Positions 1 to 5,192 of a DNA stretch of 10,106 nt are shown piece by piece. Every line of letters starts with the position of its first letter. Positions within the stretch are counted from its first letter, which is position 1. Below the pieces are notes generated by a model that did no database searches, was not told the origin of the DNA, and saw only the letters and a list, made by a program, of their open reading frames with translations. Source of the stretch: Betaproteobacteria bacterium. GTDB lineage: Bacteria; Pseudomonadota; Gammaproteobacteria; Burkholderiales; Usitatibacteraceae. Position numbers and translations under genes: made by a program. The DNA lies in NCBI GenBank assembly GCA_012274175.1, contig JAAOZZ010000371.1:1-10106 (forward strand), read 5' to 3'.

Positions 1-74
1 AGGAAGTAGGCCGCGAATCCCAGTGCGAGCACCGGGATCACGAGGTCCGCGCCTACCGCGAGCCGCTTCTCCAT
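1..74 (-). CDS. tctB: TctB-family small membrane subunit, N-terminal fragment
   Basis: Only the first 24 codons lie in the window; the gene runs off the left edge. The translation starts MEKRLAVGADLVIP and continues as a hydrophobic stretch (VLALGFAAYF), the pattern of the first transmembrane helix of TctB (DUF1468). TctB is the small four-helix subunit of tripartite tricarboxylate transporters. The ATG (74-72) shares one base with the TGA of the upstream receptor gene (TGATG), so translation is probably coupled. An AAAGG ribosome binding site lies about six bases upstream, inside the lysine-rich end of that gene. The position after a TctC-type receptor supports the call more than the short peptide does. 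A large TctA-like permease gene would be expected next, beyond the window. It could instead be another small membrane protein. Confidence 0.7.
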   Translation of the reverse strand, partial: MEKRLAVGADLVIPVLALGFAAYF

Positions 75-1090
75 CACTTGCCTTTCTTCTTCTTCTTCTT
101 GGCGGTGAGCAGCCCCTCGTACTCCTTCGCGAGCTCGATCATGTGGTTCGCGTACGCGGCGCACACCGCCCGGTCGCCGTACTGGATGGATTCCACCGGC
201 GCTCCCGTCTTGGCGACCGCCTCCTTGTACTTCGGGTCCTCGAAGACCTGGCGCGAAGTCTTCTCGAGGAGCGCGAAGTCCTCGGGAAACTTCTCGATGA
301 ACGCGGTGTGCACCGCCCACGAGCGCGAGGAGGGGAGCGCCGGGATCTTCGTGCCGGCGACCTTGTTCACCGCCGGAGCATCGGTGTACTTGCCCATCTT
401 GTGCTCGTCGTTGAAGATGCCGAGCACCTGGAGCGTCTCCTTCTGGGTGAGCACGCCCGCGATCGGCAGCGCCCCGATGTCGCATTCGCCGTTCAGCACC
501 GCGATGCTCGTCGGGTGCCCTCCGCCGTAGGGCACCAGGTTGAAGCTGCCGCCGATCGCCTTGCCGAGCGCCAGCAGGCAGATGGAGGCGGGGTGCGGCA
601 GGCGGCTCACGGCCACGTTGAGCGTGCGCTTCTTCGACTCGTCCAGCACCTGCTGCAGCGTCTGCAGCTTGCCCTTGCGCGATCCGAAGATGATGCTGTC
701 GTCCACGTCGGTGCGGCAGAAGTACTGGTAGTCCTGCGGAAACTTGTACGCCGGCTTCTGCAGCACGTACATGATCATCTCCGGCCCCATGTTGCCGAAG
801 AGCAGGTGCTGGCCGTCGTGGGGCATCTTGCCGATGAAGGTCTCGTAGCCGACCTCGCCCGCGGCCCCGCGCATGAACTGGTACTCGAAGTGGGTGCCGA
901 GCAGCGGTCCCCAGAAATCGTCGAAGGTGCGCGCGAGCCGGTCGGCGGAACCGCCCTGCCCCGTGGGAATGATGACACGCATGTTCCCCGAGGGATACTT
1001 GTCGCGGGCGAATCCGAACGGGACCTGGGATAGGGCCGCGGCGCCGAGCGTTACGCGCAGCAGGTGGCGGCGCATCGGTGAGTGCGTCAT
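74..1090 (-). CDS. tctC: Tripartite tricarboxylate transporter substrate-binding protein (TctC/Bug family)
   Basis: This 338-residue protein is a periplasmic receptor of the TctC/Bug family, which delivers small organic acids to a TctAB membrane complex. The N-terminus carries a twin-arginine-like signal (MRRHLLRVTLG, residues 6-16), a hydrophobic core and a likely cleavage site after GFA near residue 28. The mature start then has the family's first beta strand and glycine loop (RVIIPTGQGGSADRLAR). Length is near the usual 320-330. The start is set by GAGGAG at 1098-1103, seven bases before ATG 1090. Family resemblance is clear at the N-terminus but the middle is divergent, with four cysteines (in FCRT, SICL, GECD, AVCA), so it may be a subfamily with unusual ligands; the ligand cannot be predicted. 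The C-terminus ends in six lysines plus GK. It overlaps tctB by one base and has a good promoter at 1118-1146. Confidence 0.88.
   Translation of the reverse strand: MTHSPMRRHLLRVTLGAAALSQVPFGFARDKYPSGNMRVIIPTGQGGSADRLARTFDDFWGPLLGTHFEYQFMRGAAGEVGYETFIGKMPHDGQHLLFGNMGPEMIMYVLQKPAYKFPQDYQYFCRTDVDDSIIFGSRKGKLQTLQQVLDESKKRTLNVAVSRLPHPASICLLALGKAIGGSFNLVPYGGGHPTSIAVLNGECDIGALPIAGVLTQKETLQVLGIFNDEHKMGKYTDAPAVNKVAGTKIPALPSSRSWAVHTAFIEKFPEDFALLEKTSRQVFEDPKYKEAVAKTGAPVESIQYGDRAVCAAYANHMIELAKEYEGLLTAKKKKKKGK
83..100 (-). repeat. Poly-lysine codon run (AAG repeat) at the end of tctC
   Basis: Five consecutive AAG codons and one AAA encode six lysines just before the final Gly-Lys-stop of tctC. On the plus strand it reads as a CTT repeat. 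The distal part (AAAGG) sits about six bases before the tctB start codon, so the run doubles as its Shine-Dalgarno region. Simple repeats like this can vary in copy number. The run is seen directly; its role is inferred. Confidence 0.8.
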
Positions 1091-1117
1091 GTCGATTCTC
1101 CTCGTGGTTGTCAGCCG

Positions 1118-1146
1118 ATTATCACGACGGTTCGGCTCCGTGGCAA
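1118..1146 (-). promoter_or_regulatory. Sigma70-type promoter for tctC-tctB
   Basis: Reading on the minus strand, TTGCCA (1146-1141) is followed by exactly 17 bases and then GATAAT (1123-1118). Each hexamer matches the sigma70 consensus at five of six positions. The transcript would start near 1111, giving a leader of about 20 bases that contains the GAGGAG ribosome binding site of tctC. Found by eye, not tested. Confidence 0.6.
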
Positions 1147-1161
1147 TGGGGTGGAACGACT

Positions 1162-1176
1162 TTCCGCATCGCGGAA
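1162..1176. promoter_or_regulatory. 15-bp palindrome between divergent genes, candidate LysR-type operator
   Basis: TTCCGC-ATC-GCGGAA is a perfect inverted repeat with six-base arms and a three-base centre. It contains the T-N11-A arrangement typical of LysR-type regulator boxes. Its centre (1169) lies about 58 bases upstream of the predicted tctC start of transcription, close to the usual recognition-site position of such activators. It is about 84 bases upstream of the predicted start for the plus-strand operon. No regulator gene is present in the window, so the binding protein is unknown. Confidence 0.45.
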
Positions 1177-1217
1177 CGCCACATCCGCGGCAAGAACACC
1201 CTTGCCCGGGGCCGAGA

Positions 1218-1246
1218 TTGACGCCGGCGCCGGGTGGCCGAATACT
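1218..1246 (+). promoter_or_regulatory. Candidate promoter for the PLP enzyme/PhyH operon
   Basis: TTGACG (1218-1223; five of six matches to the -35 consensus) is separated by 17 bases from AATACT (1241-1246; four of six matches to the -10). Transcription would begin near 1253, giving a leader of about 27 bases before ATG 1280. The -10 is only moderate, which would fit a weak or activated promoter. Confidence 0.45.
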
Positions 1247-1279
1247 CGCGAGCCTTCCATCGGAAATCCCGGGGGCACC

Positions 1280-2326
1280 ATGGCAGGTCGACACGCGAGC
1301 ATCCTGGAGACGATCGGCAACACCCCGGTGGTTCGAGTCAATCGGCTCGCTCCGCCCGGCGTGAACCTCTACGTCAAGGTCGAGGCCTTCAATCCGCTGG
1401 GGTCGGTCAAGGATCGCCTCGCCATCGGCGTCATCGAGGCGGCGGAGAAATCCGGGGCGCTCAAGCCGGGCCAGACGGTCGTCGAGGCCACGAGCGGGAA
1501 CACGGGCATAGGCCTCGCGATGGTGTGCGCCGCCAAGGGCTATCCGCTGGTGCTCGTCATGGCGGATTCGTTCAGCGTCGAGCGGCGCAAGCTCATGCGC
1601 TTCCTCGGAGCCAAGGTGATCCTCACGCCGGCCGCCGAGCGCGCGGTCGGCATGATCACGAAGATGGAGGCGCTCGCCGCCGCCCACGGCTGGTTCATGA
1701 CGCGCCAGTTCGAGAACGAGGCCAATCCCGACATCCATTCGCGCACGACGGCGCGGGAGATCCTCGACGACTTCCGGGGCGAGCGGCTCGACTACTGGGT
1801 GACTGGCTACGGCACGGGCGGGACCTTGAAGGGCGTGGCGCGCGTGCTTCGCAAGGAACGGCCCGAGACGAAGATCGTCGTCTGCGAGCCGACGGATGCG
1901 CCCCTGCTCGGCAGCTGCGTCGCGCAATCGCGCAAGCCCGACGGCACGCCCGCTTCGGCGCATCCGGCCTTCAAGCCGCACCCGATTCAGGGCTGGACCC
2001 CGGACTTCATCCCGAAGCTCACGGCAGACGCCACGGACATGAAGCTCTACGACCGCATCCTCGCGATCCCGGGACCCGAGGCCATCGCCTGCAGCAAGGA
2101 CCTCGCCGCGAAGGAAGGCATCTTCGTCGGCATCACGTCGGGCGCAACGCTCGCCGGGGGGCTCAAGATCGCCGCCGAGGCGCCGAAGGGCGCGAACATC
2201 CTCTGCATGCTTCCGGATACCGCGGAGCGCTACCTCAGCACGCCGCTCTTCGCCGACGTTCCCGCGGAGATGACCGAGGAAGAGCTCGCCCTCTCGCGCT
2301 CGGTACCGGGCGGCGCGAAGAGCTGA
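1280..2326 (+). CDS. Cysteine synthase family PLP-dependent enzyme
   Basis: This 348-residue protein is a fold-type II, PLP-dependent beta-replacement enzyme of the cysteine synthase/cystathionine beta-synthase family. Visible family marks are the start region ILETIGNTP, the PLP lysine in SVKDR (K44), the substrate loop TSGNTG (residues 71-76), the phosphate loop GTGGT (178-182), and the TSGA segment with S287 expected to touch the pyridine nitrogen. It is longer than E. coli CysK (323), mainly through a segment around residues 205-235 (alanine/proline/histidine-rich, before HPIQGWTPDFIP) and a C-terminal tail MTEEELALSRS. ATG 1280 fits the family start; its ribosome binding site is weak (GGGGG). 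The TGA shares one base with the next ATG, so it is co-translated with a PhyH-family oxygenase. It could make cysteine from O-acetylserine, but the partner gene suggests another beta-substituted alanine; specificity is not readable. Confidence 0.85.
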   Translation: MAGRHASILETIGNTPVVRVNRLAPPGVNLYVKVEAFNPLGSVKDRLAIGVIEAAEKSGALKPGQTVVEATSGNTGIGLAMVCAAKGYPLVLVMADSFSVERRKLMRFLGAKVILTPAAERAVGMITKMEALAAAHGWFMTRQFENEANPDIHSRTTAREILDDFRGERLDYWVTGYGTGGTLKGVARVLRKERPETKIVVCEPTDAPLLGSCVAQSRKPDGTPASAHPAFKPHPIQGWTPDFIPKLTADATDMKLYDRILAIPGPEAIACSKDLAAKEGIFVGITSGATLAGGLKIAAEAPKGANILCMLPDTAERYLSTPLFADVPAEMTEEELALSRSVPGGAKS

Positions 2327-3390
2327 TGCGGGTGGCCCCAGGAGCGGGGGACGCGGCGGCGGAGTCCATCGCGCCATCGACGGAGACCGGCACGCTCGGC
2401 GTCTTTCACCTGAAGCGGCTCTGGTCCGCCGCGATGGCCGTGCGGCAAGGAGCACGCATCGATCGCTCGGACGAGGGCGGCCTGGACCGGTTGGTGATCG
2501 GCGCGATGGGGCTTGGCTTGCACCAGGCGTTGCAGCACCTCTACACCAACGCGCCGACGTTCGCGCAATTCGAGGAGTGGATCGTCGCGACGGCGGGGCG
2601 GCCCGACAGTCTTCGCGTGGACCGCCTCAACGCCGACATCGATGCAAGGCCCGCACCGGAGGCGATCCGGCGCTGGCTGGACGCGATCGAGGAAGGCGAG
2701 CCCGTGCTGAGCCGCGACGACCTGCTCTCCTGGGAAGAGAACGGATTCGTCGTGTTGAAGCATGCCGTCCCGGAAGAAACGCGGGCCGCGGCGGAGCATG
2801 CGATATGGGAGCATGTGGGCGCGGATCCGCAGTCTCCGCCATCATGGTACGAAGTCACCGGCCGCGGAATCCACGGAATCATGGTGGAGCTGATCCAGCA
2901 CCCGGCGCTGGAAGCGAATCGCCGGTCGGCCCGAATCCACAAGGCTTTCGCCCAGCTCTGGGGCACCGCGGACCTCTGGGTCTCGGCGGATCGCTGCGGC
3001 TTCCATCCGCCCCAGCGGGCCGATCATCCGTTTCCCGGCCCCGACCTGCATTGGGACATCGATTTCTCGCAGCCGCTCGACTTCGGCACCCAAGGCATCC
3101 TGTATCTCGCCGACACGCCTCCCGAGCAGGGTGCGCTTACGCTGGTGCCGGGGTTTCATCGCAGGCTGCCGGATTGGCTGGCAACCCTCGCGCCGGGCGC
3201 CGATCCGCAGCGCCAGGACCTGCATGCGTTGGGCTCCGTCGCGGTCGGGGCGCAGGCCGGCGACATGGTCATCTGGCACCACGCCCTTCCCCATGGAAGC
3301 CGCCCCAATCTCGGCGAGCGTCCCCGCATCGTCCAGTACATCAACCTGTCTCCGGGACGGACGCCGCTCGATCCCTTCGGCACTCCATAG
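2326..3390 (+). CDS. Phytanoyl-CoA dioxygenase (PhyH) family Fe(II)/2-oxoglutarate oxygenase
   Basis: This 354-residue protein has the metal site of PhyH-family oxygenases: H242-x-D244 in LHWDID, the distal H323 in PHGSRPN, and R334 placed 11 residues later to bind 2-oxoglutarate, the same spacing as in human phytanoyl-CoA hydroxylase (H264/R275). The PhyH domain covers roughly residues 132-345. The first ~115 residues are extra and look helical, with GVFHLKRLW at about 25-33 and a hydrophobic helix near LGLGLHQAL; I do not recognise a named domain there. No signal peptide, so it acts in the cytoplasm. ATG 2326 overlaps the stop of the PLP enzyme gene (TGATG), with only GAAGAG close upstream, so translation probably depends on coupling. 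Such enzymes hydroxylate, halogenate or desaturate small molecules; with this partner an amino-acid substrate is plausible but inferred. Confidence 0.85.
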   Translation: MRVAPGAGDAAAESIAPSTETGTLGVFHLKRLWSAAMAVRQGARIDRSDEGGLDRLVIGAMGLGLHQALQHLYTNAPTFAQFEEWIVATAGRPDSLRVDRLNADIDARPAPEAIRRWLDAIEEGEPVLSRDDLLSWEENGFVVLKHAVPEETRAAAEHAIWEHVGADPQSPPSWYEVTGRGIHGIMVELIQHPALEANRRSARIHKAFAQLWGTADLWVSADRCGFHPPQRADHPFPGPDLHWDIDFSQPLDFGTQGILYLADTPPEQGALTLVPGFHRRLPDWLATLAPGADPQRQDLHALGSVAVGAQAGDMVIWHHALPHGSRPNLGERPRIVQYINLSPGRTPLDPFGTP

Positions 3391-3417
3391 CATCGATGGC
3401 GGGAGTGTAAGGGCCGT

Positions 3418-3430
3418 CGCGCGAAGCGCG
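3418..3430. terminator. Short hairpin between convergent genes, weak terminator candidate
   Basis: CGCGC-GAA-GCGCG forms a five-base-pair hairpin in the 46-base gap between the PhyH gene and gshA, which converge. It has no T-run on either side, so it does not look like a standard intrinsic terminator. It is the only obvious structure where both transcripts must end. Confidence 0.25.
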
Positions 3431-3436
3431 CGCGGA

Positions 3437-5020
3437 CTAGGCCCCGTCGACCGGACGGAAGTGCGGACCCGAAAGAAGGTCCTGCTCCAGGTAGCGGCGG
3501 CGGAAGGTTTCAAACGGGACGTCATCGGCCGCCTCGATGCGCTCCTGCTCCGCCCGTGATTGCGCGGCGAGCGTCCCGTAGCGCGCCTCGGTCCCGGCCG
3601 CGAGGGGACGGGCGGAGAGCTCGTCGCGATGCCGCCGGGACTGCGACAGGACGAACTCCGGAAAGCTCCTGCCGTGCGCCTGCTCCGTCTCGCGAAGGAC
3701 ACGCGCCGACGGCAGCGAGGAGGGCTCCCGCAAGGCGCGCTGCGCTCGCGCCAGGACCTGCGCGTACCGGTCCGCACCATGGGCCTCGTCGAGCGCGGCC
3801 GCAATGGGCTCGCATTGCCCGAGAAGCTGGGCGCCCCATTCGGCCGGCGCGATTTCCACGCCGGACCGGTCCAGGCGCGTGAGCGGGTCGCGCCCGCTTT
3901 CCGCGACCAGGCGCTGGTTGCGCGAAATCGCCGCGATCTCCCCGGGCGAGTCGCGAGGGCTGTCGGCGAGCAGGCAGTGGAAGAGGAAAATGTCGATCAG
4001 GCGGATCGCGTCCGCGTCGATGCCGAGCGGGACGAACGGATCGACGTCCAGGCACCGGACCTCCACGTACTCGATGCCGCGTTCACCCAGGGCACGCAGC
4101 GGCCTTTCGTCCGGGCGTGTGACGCGCTTCGGCCGGATCGTCCCGTAGAACTCGTTCTCGATCTGCAGGAGCGTCGTGGCGAGCTGCCGGTAGCCTTCGC
4201 CTTCGCGCAACCCGATGGCCTCGTAGGCCGGATAAGGCTCGGTGAGCGCGCGCTGCAGGGTGGTCGCGTAGCCGCGCAGGTCGTTGTAGCTCACGGCGAG
4301 CGAAGACTGTGCGTCGCTCTGGTAGCCCAGCCCTCCCATGCGCAGCGACGTCGCACCGGGCGCGAACACGGTGCCGCCCTCCCACGCGCGCAGTCGATGG
4401 CCGCGCCCCGCGACGAACGATCCGCACGCCGCGGGCGCGGTTCCGAGCAGCAGGAGCAGCAGCCAGGAATGGCGCCGGAAATTGCGGATCAGCGCGAGAT
4501 AGCCCTGGTCCCGCCACGCGTCCGGCGCGATGGCATCGTCGCCTGCCCGCCGCAGCATCGGCCAGGCTTCTTCCGGCAGGGAGAAGTTGTAGTGCACGCC
4601 GGAGATGACCTGCATCCGGCGCCCGTAACGGTGCGCGAGCCCCTGCCGGTAGACGGTCTTCATGCGCCCGATGTTCGAACTGCCGTATCGGGCAATCGGG
4701 ATCCGCTCCTCGGAAGGCAGCCTGCAGGGCATGCTCGCGCACCAGATCAGCTCGTGGCCCAACTGCCGGTAGACCACCTGGTGCAGCTCGGCGAGCTCCT
4801 GAAGACACTCGTCGACGCTCCCGTGCACGCCGGTGATGAGCTCGAGCTGCGCCTCGCTGAAGTCCGTGGTGATTCGCGGGTGCGTCAAGGCGGACCCCAG
4901 GCCCGCCGGATGCGGCGTGTCCGCCAGGGCGCCGTCCGCCCGGACGCGCAGGCCTTCCTTCTCGATGCCGCGCAGCACGCCCGTGAGCACGGACAGCGGC
5001 AGCTCGATGGGACGCATCAT
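3437..5020 (-). CDS. gshA: Glutamate-cysteine ligase, class I (E. coli type)
   Basis: The 527-residue product makes gamma-glutamylcysteine from glutamate, cysteine and ATP, the first step of glutathione synthesis, in the cytoplasm. It aligns from memory along its whole length with E. coli GshA (518 residues). Shared segments are GIEKEGLRV (residues 18-26; GLERETLRV in E. coli), LGSALTH then TTDFSEAQLELIT (51-63), YGSSNIGRMKT (112-122), SGVHYNFSLP (140-149), IENEFYGTIRPKRVTR and GIEYVEVRCLDVDPF. Two ATGs are adjacent (5020 and 5017); GAAGG lies eight bases before the first, but either could be used. The first ATG overlaps the TGA of an upstream reading frame that looks like a truncated oxidoreductase tail (ATGA), a sign of former operon coupling. 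No synthetase gene (gshB) is in the window. I see no clear promoter of its own just upstream, so it may be read from further upstream or from a site in 5021-5192. Confidence 0.95.
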   Translation of the reverse strand: MMRPIELPLSVLTGVLRGIEKEGLRVRADGALADTPHPAGLGSALTHPRITTDFSEAQLELITGVHGSVDECLQELAELHQVVYRQLGHELIWCASMPCRLPSEERIPIARYGSSNIGRMKTVYRQGLAHRYGRRMQVISGVHYNFSLPEEAWPMLRRAGDDAIAPDAWRDQGYLALIRNFRRHSWLLLLLLGTAPAACGSFVAGRGHRLRAWEGGTVFAPGATSLRMGGLGYQSDAQSSLAVSYNDLRGYATTLQRALTEPYPAYEAIGLREGEGYRQLATTLLQIENEFYGTIRPKRVTRPDERPLRALGERGIEYVEVRCLDVDPFVPLGIDADAIRLIDIFLFHCLLADSPRDSPGEIAAISRNQRLVAESGRDPLTRLDRSGVEIAPAEWGAQLLGQCEPIAAALDEAHGADRYAQVLARAQRALREPSSLPSARVLRETEQAHGRSFPEFVLSQSRRHRDELSARPLAAGTEARYGTLAAQSRAEQERIEAADDVPFETFRRRYLEQDLLSGPHFRPVDGA

Positions 5021-5094
5021 TCCAGCGCCTTCACGTCGCCCGGCGTGGTCGGAACGAGCTCGGCGACGGTGGGATGAATGTGCACGGCGTGCGT
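5017..5094 (-). pseudogene. Orphan C-terminal tail of a pyridine-nucleotide-disulfide oxidoreductase
   Basis: The frame that ends in TGA 5019-5017 translates, over its last ~25 codons, as HAVHIHPTVAEL followed by VPTTPGDVKALE. His-Pro-Thr-x-x-Glu is the conserved catalytic-base motif near the C-terminus of glutathione reductase, dihydrolipoamide dehydrogenase and related FAD enzymes, and VHIHPTVAELVPT resembles one FAD-oxidoreductase subgroup. The third codon positions are mostly G or C, as in real genes here. Upstream of about 5094 the frame becomes low-complexity (PSPSAFPA-like when read back) with no FAD- or NAD-binding domain, so nearly all of a ~450-residue enzyme is missing. The stop overlaps the gshA start (ATGA), as in a coupled operon. 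I read it as a remnant left by rearrangement; chance resemblance of a short peptide is possible. Confidence 0.5.
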
Positions 5095-5113
5095 CGGTGA
5101 CGGGCTGGCGAAA

Positions 5114-5126
5114 GGAGCGTCGCTCC
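5114..5126 (-). terminator. Hairpin with short T-run after the binding-protein gene
   Basis: On the minus strand GGAGC-GAC-GCTCC is followed by TTTC, a compact intrinsic-terminator-like structure 67 bases after the stop of the ABC binding-protein gene. Its 5' side shares two bases with the larger neighbouring stem (5125-5147), so the two hairpins would compete when folding. The T-run is short, so termination may be partial and allow read-through into gshA. Confidence 0.4.
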
Positions 5127-5147
5127 GGGCCGCAATGCGCGGCCCGG
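5125..5147. repeat. Perfect 9-bp inverted repeat (second of three)
   Basis: CCGGGCCGC, a five-base loop AATGC, then GCGGCCCGG: a perfect nine-pair GC-only stem. It sits between the ABC binding-protein gene and gshA and is flanked by two other inverted repeats. It could protect the 3' end of the upstream message, help terminate it, or be a REP-like extragenic element. Confidence 0.6.
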
Positions 5148-5153
5148 GAGTGC

Positions 5154-5174
5154 CGGCCGGGGATCGCCCGGCCG
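5154..5174. repeat. Perfect 8-bp inverted repeat (nearest the binding-protein gene)
   Basis: CGGCCGGG, loop GATCG, then CCCGGCCG: a perfect eight-pair GC-only stem starting 18 bases after the stop codon of the binding-protein gene. It has no T-run, which argues against a simple terminator. Its stem sequence differs from, but is similar in composition to, the 9-bp repeat next to it. Confidence 0.6.
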
Positions 5175-5192
5175 CTGCGGCGGCTGGATCGC

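Noticed and set aside
83..100. CTT repeat as a CRISPR or satellite-type array
   Set aside because: Units are only three bases with no spacers and they encode lysines in frame; it is a coding simple repeat.
1082..1279. Longer N-terminus for the PLP enzyme starting upstream of 1280
   Set aside because: The extra residues have no family similarity, they would overlap both predicted promoters, and family members start near the ILETIGNTP segment.
1091..2455. Long open frame on the minus strand continuing upstream of tctC and antisense to the PLP enzyme gene
   Set aside because: It exists because of high GC content. The part upstream of 1090 shows no family resemblance, the true start at 1090 has a strong ribosome binding site and signal peptide, and the opposite strand encodes a clear PLP enzyme.
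1280..5020. A glutathione-dedicated operon formed by the cysteine synthase homologue and gshA
   Set aside because: The genes converge on opposite strands and share no transcript. Cysteine supply to GshA is chemically sensible, but the arrangement gives no support beyond proximity.
3560..5077. A 500-codon open frame on the plus strand opposite gshA
   Set aside because: It is arginine-rich with no recognisable domain, and it lies exactly antisense to a full-length, well-conserved GshA. Treated as a GC-driven shadow.
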